DNA of 64,000 nucleotides from positions 62,001-126,000 of the forward strand of contig NZ_JADOEQ010000004.1 in NCBI RefSeq assembly GCF_016745255.1, given 5' to 3'. Positions 28,172-36,557 of this stretch are shown in pieces. Position numbers and translations under genes: made by a program. This DNA comes from Enterococcus sp. BWR-S5 (GTDB lineage Bacteria > Bacillota > Bacilli > Lactobacillales > Enterococcaceae). The notes below the pieces were generated by a model. It ran no database searches and was not told where the DNA came from. It was given only the letters and a program-made list of their open reading frames with translations. Position 1 is the stretch's first letter. Every line of letters begins with the position of its first letter.

Positions 28172-28329
28172 ACTTAGTAGATGAATATGAGGCTCATTTA
28201 ATTAGTTACGAGGAGTTTCATGAGCTAATATGGGGCTGTGGTCAACGGTTAATTAACGAAGTAGGTATTGAGAAGTTTATTTTCTACTTAAACGCTTCAG
28301 AAAATGAATACTATAAGAAAGAGGACTAG
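28168..28329 (+). CDS. Unknown 53-aa prophage protein, third gene of SOS-box operon
   Basis: 53 aa, ATGA-coupled to the gene before it. The sequence starts MNLVDEYEAHLISYEEFHEL and is acidic and probably helical. No family recognised. A terminator follows immediately. Its coupling to two equally unknown genes makes it likely that the three products act together. Confidence 0.65.
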   Translation: MNLVDEYEAHLISYEEFHELIWGCGQRLINEVGIEKFIFYLNASENEYYKKED

Positions 28330-28353
28330 CAATTTAGCTGTCCTCTTTTTTTA
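28318..28353 (+). terminator. Terminator of the SOS-box operon
   Basis: AGAGGAC/GTCCTCT stem with a 13-nt loop, then a long T-run. Confidence 0.88.
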
Positions 28354-28472
28354 TTGTCAATATGATAATTTATATTTGTGCCAAGCTTGAAGAATTAAAA
28401 TCATAATTCTAAAATATTTTTTCTTTTTCATCTCAACATCATATTACTTTTCATTTTTTACAAATTACTATA

Positions 28473-28500
28473 GAAAAAGACCTCTATTCAGAAGTCTTTT
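28473..28500 (-). terminator. Terminator of the HicAB-SecB-like operon
   Basis: On the minus strand AAAAGAC...GTCTTTTT forms a short stem with a T-tail overlapping the stop of the SecB-like gene. The plus strand has the same symmetry. Confidence 0.65.
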
Positions 28501-28882
28501 CCCTCTCAGAGAATTCCATTACCATATCAGGAATTGTCACAAAGTTTTGGGTTTCTTGAGATAACAACCCTATATATAGTTTAATTTTTCCCAATAATAC
28601 AGTTGACACTTCCTCTGCAACTAGCTCAATTTCTGTATCAATGAACTCCTGTTTGTACATTTCAAAAGAACCTTCCACTACAGTTTCTATAGTGTAATTT
28701 TCCTCAATGAACTTATTTTCTAATTGTGCTTGAAACTCAAACTTTTCACCTTTTTGATTCCTTATATCCTCAGGGAAAGTAAAAGATAGGGATCCTCCTC
28801 CATTACTTCCTTCTTCATGCTTATTTTTTAAAGTTTCAAAACTTAATTTTTTTATTGAAGTGTATGCTATTCCAATCTTCAT
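28484..28882 (-). CDS. SecB-like chaperone, third gene of a HicAB cassette
   Basis: 132 aa with GGAGGTATAGAAA upstream, 19 bp after hicB. The layout is SecB-like: SIKKLSFETLKN, alternating strands (GEKFEFQAQLENKF, YTIETVVEGSFEMY) and a C-terminal helix (STVLLGKIKLYIGLLSQ) then VTIPDMVMEF. Free SecB is generally absent from Firmicutes, whereas SecB-like proteins linked to toxin-antitoxin pairs (TAC systems such as HigBA-Rv1957) protect an aggregation-prone antitoxin. Its gene position, third after toxin and antitoxin, fits that role. Identification is by pattern, not by search; a different beta-rich accessory protein is possible. Confidence 0.6.
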   Translation of the reverse strand: MKIGIAYTSIKKLSFETLKNKHEEGSNGGGSLSFTFPEDIRNQKGEKFEFQAQLENKFIEENYTIETVVEGSFEMYKQEFIDTEIELVAEEVSTVLLGKIKLYIGLLSQETQNFVTIPDMVMEFSEREKTSE

Positions 28883-28901
28883 TTTCTATACCTCCGTTAA
28901 C

Positions 28902-29507
28902 TCAAACTACAGATGTTTTAGCGGATGTCCTAAATGTTACTACTTTTTTATCATCTTGAACCGTTTGAGAAATTACACTTTTACTAGTATTAATATTATA
29001 TAGACTCTTACCAAATTGATTCTCAGTAATGTGAAAATGAACCTCTTCTTTTTTTAGCTCAGATGAAATTGTTGTTGAAATATTTTCAACACTAGAGGAA
29101 ACCCCTCTCATCATCTGTTTAACTTGATTCTCAATAGTTTTCAAATCAAAGCCTCTTAGTCCTTGCTCAATCAAATGATTTACATATAAATTTAGGCTAA
29201 TGCCATTTATTGATGCTTTAGTTCTAATTTCTTCATGTAATTGTTTAGGAATTCTCAAAGTGATTCTCCCAGAACAATCACTTTCTTTAACAGGCTCTGG
29301 TATTCTAACTTTCGTATCTAAAGCTGCAGCAAACCATTCTTTTTTTGCTTCTTCTATTTCTTCTAGACCTTCTAACTTATCATCGGAATAAATGATTAAT
29401 CCCGGAAGGTCTGGATAGGAAATAGCATAATAGGTATCACCTTCATCATGAACAGTCTCAACCAACATTCTATAATCCAACTCCATATACTCATCTAATG
29501 TTTTCAT
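28902..29507 (-). CDS. hicB: HicB-family antitoxin with extended C-terminus
   Basis: 201 aa with GAAGGAGGATTAAG upstream, 5 bp after hicA. The N-terminal HicB domain (about 10-70) has YYAISYPDLPGLIIYSDD and LEEIEEAKKEWFAAALD. A ribbon-helix-helix/HicB DNA-binding segment (about 80-118) reads SGRITLRIPKQLHEEIRT, then NGISLNLYVNHLIEQGL. Usual HicB proteins stop near here; this one continues for about 80 more residues rich in Ser, Thr, Val and Gln. In TAC systems such extensions are the chaperone-addiction region. It neutralises HicA and represses the operon. Confidence 0.88.
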   Translation of the reverse strand: MKTLDEYMELDYRMLVETVHDEGDTYYAISYPDLPGLIIYSDDKLEGLEEIEEAKKEWFAAALDTKVRIPEPVKESDCSGRITLRIPKQLHEEIRTKASINGISLNLYVNHLIEQGLRGFDLKTIENQVKQMMRGVSSSVENISTTISSELKKEEVHFHITENQFGKSLYNINTSKSVISQTVQDDKKVVTFRTSAKTSVV

Positions 29508-29512
29508 AAGAC

Positions 29513-29758
29513 TTAATCCTCCTTCACTTCATCTATCCAATTCAAGAAATCTTTTACATATGGTCTTTTCACTGGTGAATGTTTTGCCAATGGTTTGATA
29601 GGAAAATCTATCTTTGGATGTGTCACAGTATAATGTGATCCTCCAGTTCTATTTTTTACAATAAAACCATAATACTCCAGTAGTTTTTTTAAATCTATAA
29701 AAGATGTATTATTTGGACTTCTCTTGATTTTGTCATATAATTTATCATTTTTAACCAT
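29513..29758 (-). CDS. hicA: HicA-family mRNA interferase toxin
   Basis: 81 aa from the ATG at 29758 (GGTGG upstream); a GTG at 29770 is the alternative. The dsRBD-like fold shows FIDLKKLLEYYGFIVKNRTG followed by the catalytic-His motif GGSHYTVTHP, then KHSPVKRPYVKDFLNWI. HicA toxins cleave mRNA when HicB is lost. It is the longer HicA subclass (about 80 aa) that pairs with RHH-bearing HicB. First gene of hicA-hicB-secB-like. Confidence 0.88.
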   Translation of the reverse strand: MVKNDKLYDKIKRSPNNTSFIDLKKLLEYYGFIVKNRTGGSHYTVTHPKIDFPIKPLAKHSPVKRPYVKDFLNWIDEVKED

Positions 29759-29777
29759 ATAATCCACCACGCACCAT

Positions 29778-29828
29778 ATATAGTGTCAATATATACTATA
29801 TTATCACACTATTTTTAATTGTAAACAA
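29778..29828 (-). promoter_or_regulatory. Probable hicA promoter and operator
   Basis: On the minus strand TTGTTT (29823-29828) and GATAAT (29800-29805, with TGT just before it) are 17 bp apart. Inverted repeats ATATAGT/ACTATAT (29778-29784, 29795-29801) and TAGTGT/ACACTA (29781-29786, 29806-29811) cover the start-site region, as expected for RHH-type autoregulation by HicB. Confidence 0.55.
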
Positions 29829-30192
29829 GAAATTGACGTCATCGCCTTTTCAAGTATAATATAAAATATTTTCCGTTTATATTATTTTACTATATATCTA
29901 CAATTCACGCTACGTTCAAAATCGTACTATTAACCTTATACTCAAATTATATATGAAAAATAGTTTTAAAAATTCGGTTAGCGTTCGTAATTTTTCATTC
30001 TAAAAAAAGCCACCCAAAAGGGAATGACCTTTTCAATGACTCAAAAATCTGATTTTTATCCGTAAACAACTCGTATATAAAAGTTACTTTATAATTGAAT
30101 GACTTTTAAGCGTATATTTCCCGCATATCTTCATGTAAATTTGCAGTCATTTGCTTAAAAAATACAATACTAACTACAAAGATAGTAAACCA
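29829..30192. other. A/T-rich noncoding stretch upstream of hicA
   Basis: About 360 bp of very A/T-rich sequence without an ORF that has a ribosome site. A weak hairpin lies near 30006-30036 (AAAAAAGCC...GGGAATGACCTTTT). I see no tRNA, no att-like repeat of the radC site and no recognisable element. Confidence 0.4.
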
Positions 30193-30684
30193 TTACGAGG
30201 GTAAATTTTTTTCATATCTATTTACTAATCCAGTTTTATCCTTTTTACACAGCGCTCTCATTTCTGGAGCAAGAAATGCTAAATCTTCATCTAAGCTAAT
30301 GTGAATCGCTACATCTTGCAAATGGTATTCTTTATTCTTAGAAGTAAAGCGACCACCTCTAACGTTTTCTATCCCATATCTCCCCATACATTCTACAGCT
30401 TTATTGGTTGTGAGATTATCCGCCTTAAGTCTATCAGTCAATCCAATCTCAGAAACTTCCACAATCTCAACAGGCTGATTATTCCTGGTTAGTGCTCTGC
30501 CACCATTAAGATGTTCCTTAAAAATATTTTCCATGGTTTTTGAGGTATGTCCAACATAGTACTCAAATCCTTTATTTTCCAACTTTAAGACATAAATCTT
30601 TCGATATCTATTTTCTTCGATTTTTATCAATCCCTTTTTACTCAATCCTATCAAAAGTAAGAAAAAATAGCTATAATATTCCAT
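30193..30684 (-). CDS. GIY-YIG nuclease-like protein
   Basis: 163 aa. Residues about 28-100 match the GIY-YIG pattern: KIYVLKLENKGFEYYVGHTS, then FKEHLNGG and, later, the conserved region KADNLTTNKAVECMGRYGI. The usual Arg after the first strand pair is not evident (MENIFKEH), so activity is uncertain. The first ATG follows directly on the T-tract of the lysin terminator with no ribosome site, so the true start may be an internal TTG or the 5' end may be altered. It lies between the lysis genes and the toxin-antitoxin cassette, where cargo genes are common. Confidence 0.6.
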   Translation of the reverse strand: MEYYSYFFLLLIGLSKKGLIKIEENRYRKIYVLKLENKGFEYYVGHTSKTMENIFKEHLNGGRALTRNNQPVEIVEVSEIGLTDRLKADNLTTNKAVECMGRYGIENVRGGRFTSKNKEYHLQDVAIHISLDEDLAFLAPEMRALCKKDKTGLVNRYEKNLPS

Positions 30685-30686
30685 AA

Positions 30687-30729
30687 AAAAAGGCCCCGAA
30701 ACTCAAACTACATGAGTAACAGGGCTTTT
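30687..30729 (-). terminator. Terminator of the late (lysis) transcript
   Basis: On the minus strand GCCCT...GGGGC stem with a roughly 25-nt loop followed by seven T, directly after the endolysin stop. Confidence 0.75.
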
Positions 30730-30730
30730 C

Positions 30731-31555
30731 TTAACCTTTTAATAGATGTTTTTTGTTCCAAGCACTGAGCCACACTCTACCGCCATTTCTAAATTGAACT
30801 GGTAACCAGTAGTAGTTACCGCTACCCTTTTGCGCTAATCCAACATCGTTCACATTGATTTCAGGAATGACAAAGTAGCTTCCTTTGGTTGTCACTTGGT
30901 TAGCAAGAACATTTCCTTTGCTGTCAGTAAGTGTGATATCAGCACAGGCTATGCCATTCTGTGTCCAGTCAAAATCAACTGGTGCAAGTTCGTTACAGCG
31001 CACTTGCCAAATGCTGTTCACATATTGAAGGTCATCTACTCGATAGACTTTATTATTCGATGGAATCGATGTATTCGGTTGTGTATTTGTTTCACCATCC
31101 GGAACTGTCGTTTCTCCTGAACCGTTATACCGATAGATTGTCACGGCAGGCTTTCCATTGTAACCCCAAATCACATCATGATTATTCACAGTAATTCCAT
31201 TATAACCAAAATTGCAATGAATAATGTTGTCTGCACTATCAAGGAAAATCCCTGTATGTCCTGCTGCGCCTCCACTTTGTCCACGAACGCCCCAAATGAA
31301 AATATCTCCACGCTTGACTGTAAAACTACCGTCACTATTCGCAACTACCTTCTTCCAGCCTGCCGCTTCTAAATGCCCAAAAAGTGAGTCTGTATTTCCC
31401 ATTACACCGTCAGAAAGAAACCCGCCAGCTCTTAATGCAAAATAAACAGCTGAACTGCAGTCATAGCTTGAAGGCCCAAGTCGGCTATTCATTGAGTAAG
31501 TGACTTTTCCCAAACGGTCTGAGAACCATTTAATTGAAGTTTCAATGTTTGCCAT
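30731..31555 (-). CDS. Phage endolysin, peptidoglycan amidohydrolase (Amidase_5/NlpC-P60-like)
   Basis: 274 aa. The N-terminal catalytic domain (1-145) has the Cys in SSYDCSSAVYFALRAGGF at about 30 and the His in GAAGHTGIFLDSADNIIHCN, the arrangement of Cys/His papain-like lysins of the phage Amidase_5 family. A Thr/Pro/Asn linker (about 148-168) leads to a C-terminal wall-binding domain of about 100 residues (KVYRVDDLQYVNSIWQVRCN). No signal peptide, so release depends on the holin gene whose end overlaps this start by one base. Confidence 0.9.
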   Translation of the reverse strand: MANIETSIKWFSDRLGKVTYSMNSRLGPSSYDCSSAVYFALRAGGFLSDGVMGNTDSLFGHLEAAGWKKVVANSDGSFTVKRGDIFIWGVRGQSGGAAGHTGIFLDSADNIIHCNFGYNGITVNNHDVIWGYNGKPAVTIYRYNGSGETTVPDGETNTQPNTSIPSNNKVYRVDDLQYVNSIWQVRCNELAPVDFDWTQNGIACADITLTDSKGNVLANQVTTKGSYFVIPEINVNDVGLAQKGSGNYYWLPVQFRNGGRVWLSAWNKKHLLKG

Positions 31556-31950
31556 TATTCATCATCCTTACTCTTTATTTTATTGATAAAGTCTTCGAAT
31601 AATTCTGTAGCTACACCCATTTTTTTATAGTTTTCCAGAATTGATTTCAATTCCATCAACAGGTACCCTACATAGAGAACATATACTAACCCAACACCAA
31701 CACCTGCGGGAATTAGTGGAGCTAAAGGAATGAAAAAAAGTAACAAGACAATGCTTGCTACTTTCCTCAAAATTCCATTTATACCTAACTTGCTTTCAAA
31801 TTCGATTTTCGGATTAATTTTTGCCGCCAAAGTTCCACTAAGAAAATCAATTACCATTGCTACACAAATTAAGGCTAGAACATAAATCGCCTTATGATCC
31901 GCATCTATAATAAATCTTTCTAAATAATCAAACATTTCCATTGTTACCAC
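31555..31950 (-). CDS. Phage holin (phi LC3 / toxin-secretion holin family)
   Basis: 131 aa with two to three hydrophobic segments (about 22-42 AIYVLALICVAMVIDFLSGT; about 60-85; about 86-100) and a charged C-terminus (FINKIKSKDDE). It matches the Gram-positive phage holin family typified by Cph1/BhlA-like proteins with GILRKVASIVLLLFFIPLA. It forms membrane lesions for the lysin, which is encoded immediately downstream. Confidence 0.9.
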   Translation of the reverse strand: MVTMEMFDYLERFIIDADHKAIYVLALICVAMVIDFLSGTLAAKINPKIEFESKLGINGILRKVASIVLLLFFIPLAPLIPAGVGVGLVYVLYVGYLLMELKSILENYKKMGVATELFEDFINKIKSKDDE

Positions 31951-31976
31951 CTTTTCTCTATTTTAAACCACACATG

Positions 31977-34175
31977 TCATACCTTGTTTCCCATAGCGTC
32001 ATACCAGCTGCTTCCAATTCGTTGAATGAGTTTGTTTAAGGTCGTATCTGTGTATAGATAGCCTGTATTTACAGCTTCCGGACGTTGCTCAGTGGTCCCT
32101 GCCTCACGGACTGCTAGTGGTACATAGCCGCTGCTTACATTATTCGGAATTCTCAGAGCTGAAGCACTATAGAAGTTTGCTCCTGAACGAGAGTCAATAC
32201 TTTTTCTAAAGACTGTTGTTCCTAAAGCATTTATCTCAAGCCAGTTATCACCATAAATCAACTTGACTCCACCATTTCTTCCGGGCGGCTGTAGCCATAG
32301 TGTACTTTCTGGCGCACCAGTATATAGCTGAACATGGGAAACTCCTGCAGTGTTTTCTGTGAGACCAATTTCAAACGCTTTTTGAAAATTGTGATCAAAC
32401 ATCTGCAAGTATCTTCCTAACTTGTTTAACTGGTACAAGCTTAATACAGCTAATCCTTGCTTATCATCCATCAACACATGGGGCGCTTTTAAATCAGCTG
32501 TAGAAATATTCGGAATCATCGCTTTTGTTTCACTTTCGAAAACAGAGAAATTACTTTTTAATACCTTGATTTCCACTTGTCCCTCAAAGGCTTGTTCATT
32601 GATGTAGTACGTGATTAGAAGCTCATCATTTACATGATTTGTAGCAAACGATGTGTATCCGCAATCTTTATGGCCGGCTTTATCCAAAACAAATTGTTCT
32701 ACGACTGTCAGTGTCTCTTTATCGATTTTGACAATTTTTACTAAGCCAAACCAGTTCCATGACTCTGTACTATATCTTAAGCCAGTATAAAGATAATCTC
32801 CGTGTTCAATCATTCCCGAAGCGTGACCTCTTACAACATTCTCACCTTCAGTCAAAGTTTGTACTTCTGACCAGGTAACACCATTATCATCAGAGTATGC
32901 TATTTTGATTTCGGGAGGTAGAGAGAGATTTCCAGTACGAATAAGACAAACAAGCCTGCCACTTTCTAACTGATAAAGAATCGGCTCGCTGCAGTTCCAA
33001 CCTGTACTACCACCAACATAAGCTAACCTTTGCCACGTTTTTCCTTCATCATTCGATTTGAATATCGTTACAATTGCTCCTCCAACATCCTGATAGGTCG
33101 GAATCAGTAACGTTTTATTATTCAATTCGACAATCTTGTCGGTAGTGAATGTCAATGGTTCCTCTGTTACTTTGACCGGTGATTGCCAAGTCTTACCACC
33201 ATCTATAGATGAATAGACCCAAGTCTCTCCAAATTTTGGAGAAGAGCTATATAAAAATAGGGATAACAAAAGTTTCCCATTCGTTAGTTCTATAATTGAG
33301 CTATCTCTTAAGTCATACTCGCTATTAGTGATAATTAGCTCTGGTTCTTCCCAATTCTCACCATCAGCAGAACGGCTCAAGTAAATCTCACCATTTCGAC
33401 CTTCAACATGACGTTCTCCGCCTCTAAAGACCAAAAGATATTCCTTGTTCCTCTCTGACCAGCAGATATCTGAAAACGCATTGTGTGTATCAGCCTGAAT
33501 TTTTCTGACTAACGCACTATTTGCTTTGAACTTTTCACGCTCAATCGTTTTTAGAGTATCACTCTCTAATCTTGAGCTCAATTGCTTATGGACTTCTCCA
33601 TCTGTGTCAGCTCGCGAATCAATCAGTTCTGTTAGGATGATTCCCCCTGGGTCAGCACTTTCAAGAATTTCTCTGTTTGAATCTACAAAATTTCCCCATT
33701 CATCTTTCTGTTGATTTGAATAATCATCGAATTCTTGTTTTTGGCTGCTAAGTTCTTTGTCATGCTTATTTAGCATTTCATCAAGCAATGTGACATGAAT
33801 GGTCGCTTGATCAGCAGTCATATCAGCTTCTTCAATGACACGAAACTGAACATCAGAAGAAGTAATTTTTTTGTTTGAAGAATCGTACAATTCAAAGTAG
33901 GCCAGTTTGAATTTTCCAGAAACAGCTAAGTTTTCTTTAGTAAAAGTATAAAGGTAAGCACCTTCTTCCCCAGTTATCCTAGCAGCTGTACCATTCGTTA
34001 AATCACCGACAGGGTTATTCCCTACAAATTTCAGGGTATAGGCACTATTGTTAATTTTCTTTCCTTCATTAGTGACAATAATTTTGATTTGTGCCTGTTC
34101 TTCATTTCTACGTGCTGCAATAGCATAGCCAGACTGAAACTTATTCACATCAATCCAAATCTCATCGTAAATCAT
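31977..34175 (-). CDS. Baseplate upper protein with sialidase-like beta-propeller
   Basis: 732 aa from the ATG at 34175 (AGGTG at proper distance). Residues about 1-120 match the BppU N-terminal domain (IDVNKFQSGYAIAARRNEEQ). A coiled linker (about 125-205) is followed by a six-bladed propeller-like region (about 220-620) with four Asp-boxes: SADGENW, SIDGGKTW, SNDEGKTW and SDDNGVTW. The last about 100 residues resemble a tail-spike tip. The protein may bind or trim a sialylated or other sugar receptor; a catalytic Arg triad cannot be verified by eye. It is the terminal tail gene before the holin. Confidence 0.82.
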   Translation of the reverse strand: MIYDEIWIDVNKFQSGYAIAARRNEEQAQIKIIVTNEGKKINNSAYTLKFVGNNPVGDLTNGTAARITGEEGAYLYTFTKENLAVSGKFKLAYFELYDSSNKKITSSDVQFRVIEEADMTADQATIHVTLLDEMLNKHDKELSSQKQEFDDYSNQQKDEWGNFVDSNREILESADPGGIILTELIDSRADTDGEVHKQLSSRLESDTLKTIEREKFKANSALVRKIQADTHNAFSDICWSERNKEYLLVFRGGERHVEGRNGEIYLSRSADGENWEEPELIITNSEYDLRDSSIIELTNGKLLLSLFLYSSSPKFGETWVYSSIDGGKTWQSPVKVTEEPLTFTTDKIVELNNKTLLIPTYQDVGGAIVTIFKSNDEGKTWQRLAYVGGSTGWNCSEPILYQLESGRLVCLIRTGNLSLPPEIKIAYSDDNGVTWSEVQTLTEGENVVRGHASGMIEHGDYLYTGLRYSTESWNWFGLVKIVKIDKETLTVVEQFVLDKAGHKDCGYTSFATNHVNDELLITYYINEQAFEGQVEIKVLKSNFSVFESETKAMIPNISTADLKAPHVLMDDKQGLAVLSLYQLNKLGRYLQMFDHNFQKAFEIGLTENTAGVSHVQLYTGAPESTLWLQPPGRNGGVKLIYGDNWLEINALGTTVFRKSIDSRSGANFYSASALRIPNNVSSGYVPLAVREAGTTEQRPEAVNTGYLYTDTTLNKLIQRIGSSWYDAMGNKV

Positions 34176-34184
34176 AACATTCAC

Positions 34185-34346
34185 CTACTTCTTATTTTGC
34201 AGTTTTTCAAGCTCATCTTTCAATGCTTTGTTTTCATATTCCTGCAGTTCTATTTTTGTTTGATATTGAGCAAGCTGCATTGTTAGCTGGCCTATTTGGA
34301 GAGCTAAGTTTTCATTCAGCTTCTGTTGATATGCTTGTTCGTTCAT
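34185..34346 (-). CDS. Small coiled-coil tail-region protein
   Basis: 53 aa with GGTGAAGGAGATT upstream. It starts MNEQAYQQKLNENLALQIGQ; Leu/Ile spacing predicts one long helix. It overlaps the previous small gene by 35 bp in another frame and ends just before the baseplate gene. Similar-size proteins are common next to baseplate genes; function unknown. Confidence 0.7.
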   Translation of the reverse strand: MNEQAYQQKLNENLALQIGQLTMQLAQYQTKIELQEYENKALKDELEKLQNKK

Positions 34347-34473
34347 TTTCAATAATCTCCTTCACCAATTTATTTCTTTCTTTTCTCCACGTCGGTACAG
34401 GGGTGGCCTCAGCTTCTACTGATTTTGTTTTCACTCTCCTAATTTGTTGTACCGGAATATCTAGTCTTGACAT
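34312..34473 (-). CDS. Small tail-region protein of unknown function
   Basis: 53 aa (starts MSRLDIPVQQIRRVKTKSVE). The ATG overlaps the stop of the tail endopeptidase-like gene (TAATG), suggesting coupled translation. Contains TPVPTWRKERNKLVKEI. No family recognised. Confidence 0.6.
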   Translation of the reverse strand: MSRLDIPVQQIRRVKTKSVEAEATPVPTWRKERNKLVKEIIENERTSISTEAE

Positions 34474-36557
34474 TAACTGTTCACCACCCATTGTTGGAAT
34501 GAATAGATGCCACTACTCGTTTTAATAAAGACATCACTGCTAGTAATAATAACCCCTGCATTACCATAGATTAAGCCGATTCCAGGATTACCGGATATAG
34601 TATATTCCATAATCTTCATTTCTTTTGAACGATCTCTTGTACCTAGCAGGTTAGTAAAGACACCTTTACTTCCACTTACATACAAGTCTAAATCTGCGAA
34701 AATTCCAGCCCTGTTATATCCAGTCTGTCCCTTAGGGTCAACTGTCAACATTGTTGTGTAAACATCTGATGTTGAACTTGTCCTATATGACCATGTCATA
34801 TAGTCGCCGCCTTCATTTTCAAGATTGAAGGCTAACCCTCTAACACTTGGCTTGCCTGACCAGCTGCTTGTTCCTATATACCCAATCTCTTTGCTATCAC
34901 GCCAGAAACCATTCCCTCGACTGTCAAACTGGGCAATTTTATTTGTTCCGTTATAAATTGCAACTTTACCAGGATCAAGTCTAATAGCTTGGCCATTATC
35001 CAACTTAAAATAATTCGAGGTCAGATTCCACTCACTCTTACCATCTAAACTAGTTATCTTCCCTTTAGCAAAAGTACAAACCCCTGTATCAAGGTCAAGG
35101 TAGAAGTTAGGTCCTGCAAGAATTCCAGTTTGAATAAAGCGAGCGTTAAATACGCCGTCTATCGTCCAAGCCGTGTGGAAATTATTTAGGTTGAAATCTC
35201 CGTCAATAAATCCCGCTCCTTCTGAATTAACGACAAAAAAGTGATCAGAAGTTTCTAATGATTTTCCATTCATCCACACTGAACAGAAAGGCTCTCTGTT
35301 ATCAGAAATACCCAAATCCCATTCGTTCAGTATGAGGAATGAACCCCCTCTTGCACCTCGAATGATATCGCTTTGATACTGAGCAATTTGCTCAGATGTA
35401 TAAAAAGAAGCCTTTTCTTCATCAATCCTTTCGAGATTTAATTGAATCTCCGATGATGATTTCACACTAGATTTTTTTGCTAAGTTATCTCCAACTTCGG
35501 AGGTAACTAATCCAGTTAATCGATCTACGGCAACTTTAAAAATTCTAGCCCTATAATGATAGTCTCTATCATAGCGATGAACTTGAATTGTATTTCCTAC
35601 TTCATCACCGGATAAGATTTCTGTTTTGAAGTGAACTAAAGGCCGACTGATTTCAACTAAGGCATTGTATGTATTTAGCAGCAACGTTTCCGGATCTTCA
35701 ATATCGTCAAATACCACAACACCTTCACGTTTTCTCATCCCTCCACTCTTTAATGGAATACCATACTTTTCAGTCATTTCTGGGAGTTCTACCCAATTTT
35801 GACCAGCCGGCTTAAAAACTTGTTTTCCAGAAGTCTTTCTCCAAACAACATCAGTGAATTCTATCCTTCGACCATACCCATCGCCAACTTCTTCACCTTT
35901 CCCCCTCCCTATCAGAGAAGTATAAAGTTGAGAACGATCTTGTTCTTTTACAATAGATAAGGCACTCCCCCCATAAACAAATCGTTTATTTGAAGCAGTG
36001 CCTATTTTATCGTAAATCTCTATCCATTTATCAGTTATTTTTCTCCCTTCTATTTTACATTTAAAGAGAATTTCAACTCCATGAGTCTGTAGCTGCTTCA
36101 AAGAGTCCTTTACTGATAAATAATAGAATGTATCTGTAATAATTGGCAAATTAGGTTTCACATAACCCAAGCGCCACTCTCCATCTGTAAAGCCTAATAT
36201 CTGATTAGCAACATAATTTACGGTTCGATTCGTCGGCCGGATATCTTTCACAATATACCCAGCCAACTCTGTAACTGCAAAATTGACACCAACAAAATTA
36301 TTCCGATCATCCGGATCACCAGCATTTTGAATTTCGTACATTGAAAAGGAACCATCTGTTTCTTTTACAGCCATGTATGCTGCACCTTCGATTTCTTTAT
36401 CAAATACAGTAGAAACTGTTAACTGGTCATTTAACAATTCTGATTTATCAGCAGTAATTTCTTTTTCCTGTTTGTTTTGAGTAAGATATTTTCTCGTAAC
36501 CATTCTAATAAACTGTTGCTTTTCATCAAAAAAATAAACAGAGCTAGTTGGTTTCAT
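34473..36557 (-). CDS. Phage tail-associated protein (Tal / prophage endopeptidase tail type)
   Basis: 694 aa. The N-terminal about 350 residues fit the gp44-like tail-hub family (SVYFFDEKQQFIRMVTRKYL, ELAGYIVKDIRPTNRTVNYV, LYTSLIGRGKGEE). The rest is a beta-rich fibre-like part with GDFNLNNFHTAWTIDGVFNA and LDLDTGVCTFAKGKI. In Gram-positive siphophages this protein plugs the distal tail and may degrade wall during infection. Four bases overlap with dit. Confidence 0.88.
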   Translation of the reverse strand: MKPTSSVYFFDEKQQFIRMVTRKYLTQNKQEKEITADKSELLNDQLTVSTVFDKEIEGAAYMAVKETDGSFSMYEIQNAGDPDDRNNFVGVNFAVTELAGYIVKDIRPTNRTVNYVANQILGFTDGEWRLGYVKPNLPIITDTFYYLSVKDSLKQLQTHGVEILFKCKIEGRKITDKWIEIYDKIGTASNKRFVYGGSALSIVKEQDRSQLYTSLIGRGKGEEVGDGYGRRIEFTDVVWRKTSGKQVFKPAGQNWVELPEMTEKYGIPLKSGGMRKREGVVVFDDIEDPETLLLNTYNALVEISRPLVHFKTEILSGDEVGNTIQVHRYDRDYHYRARIFKVAVDRLTGLVTSEVGDNLAKKSSVKSSSEIQLNLERIDEEKASFYTSEQIAQYQSDIIRGARGGSFLILNEWDLGISDNREPFCSVWMNGKSLETSDHFFVVNSEGAGFIDGDFNLNNFHTAWTIDGVFNARFIQTGILAGPNFYLDLDTGVCTFAKGKITSLDGKSEWNLTSNYFKLDNGQAIRLDPGKVAIYNGTNKIAQFDSRGNGFWRDSKEIGYIGTSSWSGKPSVRGLAFNLENEGGDYMTWSYRTSSTSDVYTTMLTVDPKGQTGYNRAGIFADLDLYVSGSKGVFTNLLGTRDRSKEMKIMEYTISGNPGIGLIYGNAGVIITSSDVFIKTSSGIYSFQQWVVNS

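Noticed and set aside
29829-30192. A second attachment site or tRNA in the A/T-rich gap
   Set aside because: No cloverleaf, no copy of the radC att region, no terminal repeats.
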